Source: GCA-002701455 sp964342575 (GTDB lineage Bacteria > Pseudomonadota > Alphaproteobacteria > Thalassobaculales > Thalassobaculaceae). From it: DNA of 19,482 nucleotides. Shown here piece by piece: positions 7,211 through 14,441 of this stretch (position 1 is the stretch's first letter; every line of letters starts with the position of its first letter). The translations under genes and the position numbers were made by a program. The DNA lies in assembly GCA_964342575.1 (NCBI GenBank), contig CAYFGZ010000061.1, positions 1 through 19,482 of the forward strand. The letters run 5' to 3'. The notes beneath the pieces were generated by a model, which was not told where the DNA came from, did no database searches, and saw nothing but the letters and a program-made list of their open reading frames with translations.

Positions 7211-7822
7211 CTAGGAGACTTTACGCTTGTTGTCTTCATATTTTTCCACAGCGGCCTTCTTTGCTTGTTCACGCTTTTCCCCCCCAAATAGAAGCCCAGC
7301 TGTTGTGAACGCTACGGATAAACCTACGGCCGATAAAGTAGCTCCAACCCCCCAGACGGCACCGTGTTCCCTCCAGATGAACAAAATACCATACCAGAAT
7401 GCAGCAAAAGAGGAGACTGTAGCTAGTAATAAAAAACCAATGCGTAAACAAAGTCCGCCAATTCGATTGGCTGAAATTAGTTCTCTAAAAGCAGCGCTGC
7501 TTTCGGCTTCCCTAATAGCCTCACTTATTTCTTTTCTGGCAGTTTTTGCCCAATCCTTGTAGCTAGTTCCTGTTCTTCCGTCTATACGATCTGGATTCAG
7601 TATTAGATCTTCCAGGTGGGCAACTATTTCCTTTGCTCGTTCCTTTGCTGCGCGTTGTTTAAGGTCTGGGAAAGGTGATTCTTTACGATGGATATCTTCG
7701 TCCAAAGTGTCTCTTCCAAGCAGTAAATCCATTGCTTCGTTTTTTTGTGATTCTTTGTCGAAAAAATTTTCCAAATTTGACTTAGACCGATTGTATTGAG
7801 AGGAAGGGCTATAATTATTCAT
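7211..7822 (-). CDS. Unrecognised two-helix membrane protein, downstream partner of a PilZ protein
   Basis: I do not recognise this 203-residue protein. The N-terminal 50 residues are polar and probably disordered. Residues 54-115 are charged and predicted helical (KQRAAKERAKEIVAHL, then KEISEAIREAES), coiled-coil-like. Two hydrophobic stretches at about 126-150 and 155-180 look like membrane helices joined by a short WREHG-type turn, and a basic tail follows (GGEKREQAKKAAVEKYEDNK). The ATG at 7822 lies inside the end of the PilZ gene, overlapping it by 8 nt. An in-frame GTG at 7834 would lengthen the overlap. The overlap implies translational coupling, so the two proteins probably work together. 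A membrane-anchored scaffold is inference only. Confidence 0.72.
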   Translation of the reverse strand: MNNYSPSSQYNRSKSNLENFFDKESQKNEAMDLLLGRDTLDEDIHRKESPFPDLKQRAAKERAKEIVAHLEDLILNPDRIDGRTGTSYKDWAKTARKEISEAIREAESSAAFRELISANRIGGLCLRIGFLLLATVSSFAAFWYGILFIWREHGAVWGVGATLSAVGLSVAFTTAGLLFGGEKREQAKKAAVEKYEDNKRKVS

Positions 7823-8198
7823 CGTTGTTTCCACGATTGGATTGCTCGCTATCGTATGCTATTTGCTCCAGAAAATAGCGATTAAGAGTTTCTTTCGTGG
7901 GCATGTCCAGGTTGTCAAATGCCATGGACAGTGAAACGTCACAAGGATCGTAACGTTTTGCTTCGCCCGAAGTTTGAAATAATGCTCCAGGGCCAGTGGT
8001 TGGAATTAGTACTTTTATCTGAGCTTTTTTGGGTGGCTGTAATGTTCCGTAGTAATTAGATATTTTTATTCCTCCAAAACTCCAATTCTCGATTGCATAG
8101 GGAGTATTCCCGATTACCACGGTCATTGGTGCAAATGATCTATTATCTTTTCGGCGCTCCGTTATGGGTAAGGTAGCTTTTTTCTCAACTTCTAACAT
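7815..8198 (-). CDS. PilZ-domain protein, predicted c-di-GMP receptor
   Basis: This is a 127-residue single-domain PilZ protein. The two elements of the c-di-GMP pocket are intact: RxxxR (R16 to R20, within ERRKDNR) and NxSxxG (N38, S40, G43, in NWSFGG). This predicts real cyclic-di-GMP binding rather than a degenerate PilZ. No membrane segment, signal peptide or second domain is visible, so it is probably a cytoplasmic adaptor. A GAGGGA Shine-Dalgarno precedes the ATG at 8198. It overlaps the membrane-protein gene downstream. No diguanylate cyclase or phosphodiesterase gene occurs in the window. Confidence 0.82.
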   Translation of the reverse strand: MLEVEKKATLPITERRKDNRSFAPMTVVIGNTPYAIENWSFGGIKISNYYGTLQPPKKAQIKVLIPTTGPGALFQTSGEAKRYDPCDVSLSMAFDNLDMPTKETLNRYFLEQIAYDSEQSNRGNNDE

Positions 8199-8244
8199 TC
8201 TTCCCTCGTGTGTTTTGATGATTTCTCTGCAACCACCATGCCAA

Positions 8245-8263
8245 TTATTGTACTTTACAATAA
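8245..8263. promoter_or_regulatory. Palindrome in the upstream region of the PilZ gene
   Basis: TTATTGTA (8245-8252) and TACAATAA (8256-8263) are perfect 8-bp arms around a 3-nt centre, 47-65 nt upstream of the PilZ start. Size and position suit an operator for a dimeric repressor. The low GC content also allows chance. Confidence 0.35.
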
Positions 8264-8286
8264 AAATAGCATCCCTTCTAAAACAC

Positions 8287-8350
8287 AGTAATCGACAGTT
8301 GCCACATAATACAAATGCAAAAGAGATGGCAGAGCAACTGTCGTATTACT
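8287..8350. repeat. Long imperfect inverted repeat, possible terminator of the DUF2794 gene
   Basis: The left arm at 8287-8302 (AGTAATCGACAGTTGC) pairs with the right arm at 8334-8350 (GCAACTGTCGTATTACT) along 16 base pairs with one bulged base. The loop is 31 nt. On the minus strand the structure follows the DUF2794 stop by about 65 nt and is followed shortly by TTTT, so it may end that transcript. The arms are long for a simple terminator; a small RNA or a remnant of a dispersed repeat is also possible. Confidence 0.6.
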
Positions 8351-8414
8351 TAGTTAGTCAAAAGGCACCTATAATTTTGTTGAATTTGTTTTTTTTATAA
8401 GAGCATCAAGATCA

Positions 8415-8753
8415 CTATTTTTTTACTAGTTTAGGTATCATTTTTAGACGTTTAAGAATCGGATCAAGTAAATGTGACGTCTCTATTACCTTTTGTCTGT
8501 ATTGCAATACAAAACTGGAAGTTTGACTGCCGGCCCTATTTTTTTTTATCACGTAAAAAGAAGGTCTTTCGTGGCTATTTTTGAAGATCGAAAAAACAGA
8601 TATCATGCCATTTTGATCAATAGCGTAATCTCGCCAATAATCTTTTATAACACCGTCGCTATAAGTCGATAGTATTTTGTTCAACTCCGCTTTGCTAAAA
8701 TAAAGTGAATTTCCAGAGTGCTTAGTTTGTTTTAAATTTATCAATTTGGCCAT
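8415..8753 (-). CDS. DUF2794 family protein
   Basis: This 112-residue protein matches DUF2794 as I know it, a family of unknown function nearly confined to Alphaproteobacteria. The recognisable core is LYFSKAELNKILSTYSDG (about residues 17-34), then WRDYAID (40-46) and a beta-rich SVFSIFKNSHERPSFYVIKK stretch (52-71). It ends in a helical basic tail (LDPILKRLKMIPKLVKK). The usual family core is nearly complete. The ATG at 8753 has only a weak ribosome binding site. The gene is divergent from the yfgM-bamB-der cluster. Confidence 0.82.
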   Translation of the reverse strand: MAKLINLKQTKHSGNSLYFSKAELNKILSTYSDGVIKDYWRDYAIDQNGMISVFSIFKNSHERPSFYVIKKNRAGSQTSSFVLQYRQKVIETSHLLDPILKRLKMIPKLVKK

Positions 8754-8844
8754 ATCTTTGAGCTCTCTAATAAGTAGTACCTGCCAGTATACTTTCTTCG
8801 AAAATATGGGCTAGGTAAAGAGACTCTTTGTTAAATCGAGAGAT

Positions 8845-8916
8845 AGATATTGGTTATCGAAGGGGAATTGTGATGATTTTTAGTTTTGGATAGATAATAT
8901 CTGCAGATATTGGTTA
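8845..8916 (+). repeat. Direct repeat of AGATATTGGTTA, two copies
   Basis: The same 12-mer occurs at 8845-8856 and 8905-8916, 60 nt apart (about six helical turns). The second copy overlaps the 16-bp palindrome. Two copies on the same face of the DNA suggest paired regulator sites between the divergent transcription units. Confidence 0.45.
8896..8911. promoter_or_regulatory. 16-bp perfect palindrome
   Basis: AATATCTGCAGATATT reads identically on both strands with no spacer. It lies about 155 nt before the yfgM-like start and about 145 nt from the DUF2794 start, in the divergent gap. It suits a dimeric transcription factor, but no regulator is encoded nearby. Confidence 0.4.
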
Positions 8917-8980
8917 CTCCCAGGGCAACACAATGTATTAGGATCGGAATTACACTTAAAACATAAGTTACCCGAATAGT

Positions 8981-9009
8981 TTGATTTAGGAGCGTTTGAA
9001 GAGTAGTAT
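8981..9009 (+). promoter_or_regulatory. Candidate sigma70 promoter of the yfgM-bamB-der cluster
   Basis: TTGATT (8981-8986) and TAGTAT (9004-9009) match the -35 and -10 consensus at 4 of 6 positions each, with the ideal 17-nt spacer. The predicted transcript start near 9016 leaves a leader of about 50 nt before the first gene. Confidence 0.4.
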
Positions 9010-9067
9010 TAAAGCCCCAAAGACTCGATTGAGTTAGGATCAAATTTTACAGTCTCTGGAGAATAAG

Positions 9068-9709
9068 TTGGCTGATATTTTTCAAGAAATAGACGAAGAA
9101 CTGCGGCAAGACAGAGCCTCACAACTTTGGAAAAAATACGGTAAATACTTGATCGTTGTAGCATTAACAATTGTACTAGGGGTAGCTGGATACCGTTTTT
9201 GGAAAAAAAATGAATATGAGGGGCGAGAGAGAGCATCGGCGCTGTATGAAATGGCAACAAGTAGGGCTGATTCTGGTAAACTGGATGACGCTATCGAAAT
9301 ACTATCTGATCCCATTATGAGAAATAATATTGGATATTCAGTTCTGTCGAAAATACAGCAAGCGAATTTTGCTAAAGCTCGTGGTGACTATGATGCCGTA
9401 TTAACAACTTTTAAAGCGATAGCAGAAGACGAAGATAATCCTCTATTTATAAGAGATTTTTCTCGTTTCAATTATCTTTCAAATCAATATCAAAAGACTT
9501 CGAGACTAGAAGTCCCCTCCCAGTTAGATGATTTGATTGATTCTGGTGGCCCATGGAGTTATTTAGCTAGAGAAATGAAGGGGCTGATTGCCCTTGATGC
9601 GGGAGATAGGTCTAAGGCATCTTCGATATTCCAAAATTTAGTAGATGATGCAAATACCCCGAAAGCTATGCGTAATCGAGTGGCCGAACTGCTAAAAACA
9701 TTTCCCTAA
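9068..9709 (+). CDS. YfgM-like membrane-anchored TPR-fold protein
   Basis: YfgM in E. coli is an inner-membrane protein with a periplasmic TPR-like domain. It works with the Sec translocon and PpiD in periplasmic chaperone hand-over. This 213-residue protein has the same plan: a short charged cytoplasmic N-terminus (DIFQEIDEELRQD), one transmembrane helix at about 27-44, then a helical-repeat domain. The start is a TTG at 9068, supported by GGAGAA about 6 nt upstream and by homologues starting with the same MxDIFxExxEE pattern. It lies directly upstream of bamB and der, the conserved order in many Proteobacteria. Family similarity is at the level of domain and context. Confidence 0.85.
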   Translation: MADIFQEIDEELRQDRASQLWKKYGKYLIVVALTIVLGVAGYRFWKKNEYEGRERASALYEMATSRADSGKLDDAIEILSDPIMRNNIGYSVLSKIQQANFAKARGDYDAVLTTFKAIAEDEDNPLFIRDFSRFNYLSNQYQKTSRLEVPSQLDDLIDSGGPWSYLAREMKGLIALDAGDRSKASSIFQNLVDDANTPKAMRNRVAELLKTFP

Positions 9710-9733
9710 GTCTGTTAAAGAAAGAAACTGAAA

Positions 9734-11068
9734 TTGCCTGTTACAAGAATAATTTGCCGACTATTTTTCTTAATCATTTCAGTAATATTGACTTCCGGAT
9801 GCAGTCTAGGTTTCTTGGGAGAGAAGGAACAGAAGACGCGCATAGCGGGTGATCGTGTTTCAATTTCCTCGCTAGATAAGGAATTGCAGATAGATGATTC
9901 GCTGAAAGATACTCGGGTCTCAACGCCTTATCCAAAAGTCAACAAACGCTGGCTACAGCCTGGGGGTAACTCGTCACATTCGATGCAACATTTGAGTTTT
10001 GGAGATGCTCCAGAGATCATTTGGCAAGTTGATATAGGTGCGGGATCGTCCGGTAATACGGTCTTAATGGCGTCACCTGTAGTCTACGATAGCCATATAT
10101 TCACTCTAGATGTGTCCGGTAAAGTGAGGGCGTCAGATATTAAAGATGGTTCCCTAATTTGGGAATTTTCTGCCAACCAGCAAGAAAAAGATTCAGTTTT
10201 TGGAGGGGCTATAAGTGCCGGAAACGGCAATGTTTTTATTTCCCTAGGCTCTGGCCACTTAATCTGCTTAGACGTGAATAACGGAAGGGAAATCTGGAGA
10301 ACGTCATCCGGCAGTCCATTAAGGAGTCCTGCTTCTTACAGTGATGACAGACTTTTTGTAATTACTATTGATAATAGGACAATAGCATTTTCTGCACAAA
10401 ACGGCCAAAGGTTGTGGCTACATAACGGTATATCTGAGAAGGCAGCACTTCTTGGAGCGGCTAGTCCGGCGATCAAAAATAATACTGTAATTTTGGCTTA
10501 TTCGTCCGGCGAACTTTATGCAATGAAGGCAGAGACGGGTAGTGTTTTCTGGGGAGATAATCTCGGAAAGACTCGAAGAACGGCAGCAGTAACGAATATA
10601 GCTGATATTCGTGGAAGTCCGGTTATAGATGGTGGAGTTGTACTTGCTGCGAGCCATTCTGGCCGTCTAACGGCACTAAACTTTCAGACGGGTCGGCGGC
10701 TCTGGGAACGTTCTATAGGCAGCACTAGCATGCCCTGGGTGGCGGGTGATTTTGTATATCTCATTTCGACAAATGGCGAAGTTATTTGCCTGACTAGATC
10801 GGATGGCCGTATAAAATGGTTAACGCAAATGCAAAAATTTAAGTCCCCAAAGGATAAAGAGGATACTATTAGTTACGTGGGACCAGTTCTTGCCGGTGAT
10901 CGACTACTTCTTGCATCATCACTGGGAAAAATATATTCCATATCACCTTATACGGGAAAAGTTTTAGGAGAGACCAAATTGGGTGGAGGCTTTTATATTG
11001 CTCCGGTTGTTGCAAATAAAATGCTATTTCTTCTGGATGATAAGGGTGTTTTGACCGCCTTTCGCTAA
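9734..11068 (+). CDS. bamB: Outer-membrane protein assembly factor BamB (lipoprotein)
   Basis: BamB is a periplasm-facing outer-membrane lipoprotein that helps BamA receive and fold beta-barrel proteins. The 444-residue protein starts with a lipoprotein signal (hydrophobic residues 10-19, then LTSGC with Cys23 as lipidation site; the -3 residue is Thr, slightly atypical). The rest is an eight-bladed PQQ-like beta-propeller with repeated blade motifs such as GSLIWEF, NGREIWR, NGQRLWLH, TGRRLWER and DGRIKWL. The start is a TTG at 9734 with a weak ribosome binding site; no better start keeps the signal peptide. It is flanked by the yfgM-like gene and der, as expected. Confidence 0.92.
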   Translation: MPVTRIICRLFFLIISVILTSGCSLGFLGEKEQKTRIAGDRVSISSLDKELQIDDSLKDTRVSTPYPKVNKRWLQPGGNSSHSMQHLSFGDAPEIIWQVDIGAGSSGNTVLMASPVVYDSHIFTLDVSGKVRASDIKDGSLIWEFSANQQEKDSVFGGAISAGNGNVFISLGSGHLICLDVNNGREIWRTSSGSPLRSPASYSDDRLFVITIDNRTIAFSAQNGQRLWLHNGISEKAALLGAASPAIKNNTVILAYSSGELYAMKAETGSVFWGDNLGKTRRTAAVTNIADIRGSPVIDGGVVLAASHSGRLTALNFQTGRRLWERSIGSTSMPWVAGDFVYLISTNGEVICLTRSDGRIKWLTQMQKFKSPKDKEDTISYVGPVLAGDRLLLASSLGKIYSISPYTGKVLGETKLGGGFYIAPVVANKMLFLLDDKGVLTAFR

Positions 11069-11094
11069 TAATAGTTTATAATTGGTGGGCAATT

Positions 11095-12492
11095 ATGACG
11101 TTTGTGGTGGCCATTATTGGGAGACCGAATGTAGGAAAGTCAACCTTGTTTAATCGCTTAGTAGGAAAACGTCATGCATTAGTGGATGATACCCCGGGGG
11201 TTACAAGAGATCGGCGACAAGGGATTGGCAGAGTAAGCGATTTAGAGTTTACTTTATTTGACACGGCGGGTCTTGAGGAAGAAAATCAGAAAGGCCTAGC
11301 TGAGCGAATGAGAAAACAAACGGAAGTCGCTATCGGCGATGCAGACGTCGTTTTGATGCTGATTGATGCCCGAGCCGGTATTACTCCACTTGATTCTCAT
11401 CTTTGTCGTTGGGTGAGGCGACAGAAAAACAACATAATACTCATAGCAAATAAGTGTGAGGGCCAAGCCGCAACTCCGGGATTATTGGAATCCTATCGTT
11501 TAGGGTTGGGAGAGCCTATTCCGATATCGGCTGAGCATGGGGAAGGAATGGCCGACCTGTATGTTGCCCTCTCCAATATGCGGGGTGGGAATAGCTCAAA
11601 AAATGAAGAAGTCGATGAACAGCTGATGGGGTTAAGTTTGACAGCATGCGAGACTGAGCCACATTTATCGAGAGAAGAAGAGGGCGGCCAAGTTCTGCGC
11701 TTGGCGATTGTTGGACGCCCAAACGTTGGAAAGTCAACTTTAGTGAATACTTTAACAGGTAAAAATAGGGTTTTAACAGGCCCTGAGGCAGGCATTACGC
11801 GGGATTCGATAGAAGTAGAATGGGAATGGGAAGGACAGCCATTACTACTTTATGATACCGCGGGGCTCAGACGTAAATCTAGGATAGATGATAGGCTCGA
11901 GAAGGCGTCGGGCGAAGATACATGGCGTGCCATTAGGTTTGCACACATTGTGGTTTTAATGCTGGATTCACATTTTATGCTCGAAAGACAGGACCTTAAT
12001 ATTGCTCGAATGGTTATTGAAGAGGGAAGAGGATTAGTTTTGGCAGCAAATAAATGGGACATAGTAAAGAATAAAAAGGAAGCATTAACACGTTTGGAAA
12101 ATAGAATAAAAATTTCTCTTCCTCAGGTTCGTGATGTCCCATTTGTCGCTCTGTCTGCACTGCAGAATTTAAATATAGAAAAACTGCTTGAAAGAATATT
12201 TTTTACACATGGCATCTGGAATCGAAGGATCGCCACTTCAAATTTAAACCGTTGGCTGGCTCGTGTTACAGATCGTCACCCGCCTCCCCTTGTACAGGGA
12301 CGAAGATTAAAACTTCGTTATATAACTCAGACCCGAACCCGGCCTCCATCTTTCGTGTGTTTTTGTAATCAGCCCCAACAGTTAACAGACTCGTATAAGC
12401 GCTATATGATTAACGGGTTGAGAGAAGAGTTTTCTTTACCTGGCGTGCCAATACGTCTTTTAATAAGGGGCGGGAGCAACCCGTACGTCTAA
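11095..12492 (+). CDS. der: Ribosome biogenesis GTPase Der (EngA)
   Basis: Der is an essential tandem GTPase acting in 50S subunit assembly. The 465-residue protein has two G domains and a C-terminal KH-like domain. G domain 1 has GRPNVGKST (residues 9-17), DTAG (56-59) and NKCE (119-122). G domain 2 has GRPNVGKST (207-215), DTAGLRRKSR, ANKWD and SAL. In the first domain NKxD is NKxE, which I believe is common in this group. The linker between the two domains (about residues 165-200) is acidic. The ATG at 11095 lies 26 nt after bamB, and the cluster continues into the small basic protein. Confidence 0.97.
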   Translation: MTFVVAIIGRPNVGKSTLFNRLVGKRHALVDDTPGVTRDRRQGIGRVSDLEFTLFDTAGLEEENQKGLAERMRKQTEVAIGDADVVLMLIDARAGITPLDSHLCRWVRRQKNNIILIANKCEGQAATPGLLESYRLGLGEPIPISAEHGEGMADLYVALSNMRGGNSSKNEEVDEQLMGLSLTACETEPHLSREEEGGQVLRLAIVGRPNVGKSTLVNTLTGKNRVLTGPEAGITRDSIEVEWEWEGQPLLLYDTAGLRRKSRIDDRLEKASGEDTWRAIRFAHIVVLMLDSHFMLERQDLNIARMVIEEGRGLVLAANKWDIVKNKKEALTRLENRIKISLPQVRDVPFVALSALQNLNIEKLLERIFFTHGIWNRRIATSNLNRWLARVTDRHPPPLVQGRRLKLRYITQTRTRPPSFVCFCNQPQQLTDSYKRYMINGLREEFSLPGVPIRLLIRGGSNPYV

Positions 12493-12533
12493 AATTAGAG
12501 AGCTGGATCATTGAATGGTTAAGAAGATAGATT

Positions 12534-12869
12534 ATGAGTACAACAAAAGCAGGGTTTGGCATGCATCATGCATTTAAAAAAACTGCGGGGAAAAGTTCCC
12601 ATTCCCGTGAGATTTATGTCGATGGCGAGAAACTTCGTGTTTACCGATTATGGAAGGTTAAGTTGAAGCCGATGAGGGGTAGAGCAAGGCAGCAGCAGGT
12701 AACGCAGGATAATGTGCGATTGAAGCGGATAAGAGACCGTGCAAAGGGCGTTCGCTTTGCGTTGGGTCACGGAGATTTAAACTATCGCAAAAGAAAAGAA
12801 ATGGAGCAGACGCTTCATAATTTGGAACTTGCCGCTGTAGCAATAAACCGTGAACTTAAAAACAGGTGA
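12534..12869 (+). CDS. Small, very basic protein of unknown family downstream of der
   Basis: I do not recognise this 111-residue protein. About a quarter of the residues are Lys or Arg, especially from residue 33 to 90 (KVKLKPMRGRARQQQ, RLKRIRDRAK, RKRKEME), followed by a helical C-terminus (LHNLELAAVAINRELKNR). No zinc-finger cysteines, membrane segment or signal peptide are visible. The composition suggests RNA, DNA or ribosome contact. The gene starts 41 nt after der with a weak purine-rich site (AAGAAGATAG), and an in-frame ATG at 12561 is an alternative. No competing longer frame covers the stretch on either strand. It may belong to the der transcript. Confidence 0.62.
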   Translation: MSTTKAGFGMHHAFKKTAGKSSHSREIYVDGEKLRVYRLWKVKLKPMRGRARQQQVTQDNVRLKRIRDRAKGVRFALGHGDLNYRKRKEMEQTLHNLELAAVAINRELKNR

Positions 12870-12884
12870 ATTTGTTAACCTGTT
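12861..12884 (+). terminator. Hairpin overlapping the stop codon of the basic protein
   Basis: AACAGGT (12861-12867) and ACCTGTT (12878-12884) form a perfect 7-bp stem with a 10-nt loop; the TGA stop is partly inside the stem. The bases after it are T-rich but not a clean T-run. It lies between convergent genes, so it may end transcription from either side. Confidence 0.4.
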
Positions 12885-12933
12885 CATTATTCATTTAAAA
12901 ATGGTTAAGCCTAAATATTTCGGTTCCTTTATC

Positions 12934-13638
12934 TTAGAAAGTAATCAATTCACCTTGGTGATCGCACTCTGTAGAGCACAACTTAAGAAAAATAGGTATT
13001 AATGTATCGGGCGACTTCAAGTCGTGGATGTCTTCGCCTGGGAAAGCGGTCGATCGTAGCTTTGTTCTAGTAATTCCGGGGTCTACAATATTAACTTTTA
13101 TATTGGTTTTTTGAATTTCTTTTGCGTAGGTTTTGGCCATTGTTTCCAAGCCAGATTTGCTAGCAGCATAGGCTCCCCAATAGGGATACGCTAGGCTAGA
13201 AATATTTGAAGAAACAAAAACTATTCGGCCAGCTTCGGATCGCCGTAATAAAGGGTCTAGACTTCGTAACAATCGTTGATTTGCGGTTAAATTGGTAGCA
13301 AGAACATCGTCCCAGATATTAGGATCGTAATGATGTATAGGAGAAAGTTGACCTAGGATAGCTGCATTGGCTATCAAAATGTCCAATTTCCCCCATCTTT
13401 CGTAAATACTGGCGCCCAGTCGTTCTATTGCGGGAAAATCTAAGAGATCCATTGGAACGAGGGTAGCTGAACCCCCAGACCTATTTATGTAGTCATCGAG
13501 TTCTTCTAGGGCGCCAACTGTTCGTGCAACGAGTACGACGTGAATGCCATTGTCGGCTAGTCCTTTGGCTAAGGCAGCACCGATTCCACGTGACGCCCCC
13601 GTTATAACTGCTAGCTTTTTTTCTATCTTGGCCTTCAC
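12934..13638 (-). CDS. SDR-family oxidoreductase (YciK-like)
   Basis: This is an NAD(P)-dependent short-chain dehydrogenase of the classical type, 234 residues. It has the Rossmann motif TGASRGIG (13-20), NAA (91-93), the structural Asn116, a catalytic Ser near 143-147 and YAASK (Y157, K161). The GTG start at 13638 has a strong AGGGG ribosome binding site. It is the last gene of the dnaB-to-SDR series on the minus strand, 93 nt after cvpA. In related genomes I recall purF standing between cvpA and an SDR of this kind; it is absent here. The substrate is unknown. Confidence 0.9.
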   Translation of the reverse strand: MKAKIEKKLAVITGASRGIGAALAKGLADNGIHVVLVARTVGALEELDDYINRSGGSATLVPMDLLDFPAIERLGASIYERWGKLDILIANAAILGQLSPIHHYDPNIWDDVLATNLTANQRLLRSLDPLLRRSEAGRIVFVSSNISSLAYPYWGAYAASKSGLETMAKTYAKEIQKTNIKVNIVDPGITRTKLRSTAFPGEDIHDLKSPDTLIPIFLKLCSTECDHQGELITF

Positions 13639-13731
13639 TTTTGCCCCTTTATCCCGACTTTTTCTATATATTGATTTAGTGGTTTGTAGTTTTTGGTAGG
13701 ATGAACCTTATTAAAATTTTTGCTGAATGGC

Positions 13732-14388
13732 TCATTTTATGTTTTCGATGGTATTTTTCATTAATTTCCGCTGTTCTTTGCTATAGCCAGATTCATTTAA
13801 TGGTTTATTTTGTTTAATTGGGGGTAGATTTAATTGCTCAAAAGCATTTGCTTTTCCCTTTTGCTCCGGAACAGGCTCTAAAACTTTCAATGTTCCTCTG
13901 ACTGTCATCGGCACAAGTTTAAGGATTGATCTAACACTATTTTGAATTAAAGGAAAAGATTTTGAGTTACTTATCCATTCTGGGTTCTTCTCTCCATTCA
14001 AAAGCCACTGTATGGCAATAAAAGACAAGCAAACTATCAAGAAACCTCTTATCAACCCAAATAGAAAGCCTAGTGATCTATTAATTGCAGTTAATTCATT
14101 TAGGTATATTTTCTTTTGTATTTTGAGACTTATTAAAGAAACAAAAATCAAAACCAGAAGCCCGACACAGATACCAGTTATCCAGGGGGCGTAAGTAATA
14201 TTGGGTAGGAGATTAGTTAGTTCAGGTGACAGGTAAGGAGCTGAAAAAATGCCAGCTAAAAAGGCTGCTAGCCACGCAATTATTGAAAGAACTTCTTTTG
14301 AAAACCCCCTGAAAAAAGATAAAAATCCTGATATTAAAATAATTATTATAATAGCAATATCGGTTGGATGCATCCACATTTCACCCAT
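13732..14388 (-). CDS. cvpA: CvpA family membrane protein
   Basis: CvpA is a small inner-membrane protein named for a role in colicin V production and often linked to purF and envelope stress tolerance. Four hydrophobic segments lie at about 9-26, 33-51, 68-90 and 105-130. The family pattern FxRGFSKEVLS (25-35) and the NRSLGFLFGLIRG segment (103-115) are present. A polar, proline-containing tail of about 80 residues follows. The start is ambiguous: ATGs at 14388, 14379 and 14373 are all in frame, and the last gives the usual short N-terminus. It lies 53 nt downstream of radA. Confidence 0.88.
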   Translation of the reverse strand: MGEMWMHPTDIAIIIIILISGFLSFFRGFSKEVLSIIAWLAAFLAGIFSAPYLSPELTNLLPNITYAPWITGICVGLLVLIFVSLISLKIQKKIYLNELTAINRSLGFLFGLIRGFLIVCLSFIAIQWLLNGEKNPEWISNSKSFPLIQNSVRSILKLVPMTVRGTLKVLEPVPEQKGKANAFEQLNLPPIKQNKPLNESGYSKEQRKLMKNTIENIK

Positions 14389-14441
14389 TGCAATAGTACC
14401 AGTTTACAAAAGGCGCGAGTAGGCTTTTAGATTTACTATCG

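Larger units (their letters stand above)
8754..9067. other. 314-nt divergent intergenic region without a gene
   Basis: No credible coding sequence or RNA gene was found here. The region holds a 16-bp perfect palindrome, a 12-bp direct repeat and a sigma70-like promoter for the plus-strand genes (listed separately), plus the unassigned promoter of the DUF2794 gene. Confidence 0.6.

Noticed and set aside
11451..11462. NKCE instead of NKxD in the first Der G domain as a defect
   Set aside because: Asp-to-Glu at this site is, to my knowledge, frequent in Der of this group, and all other G motifs are intact.
13639..13731. Degraded purF remnant
   Set aside because: The 93-nt gap holds no recognisable PurF fragment in any frame.
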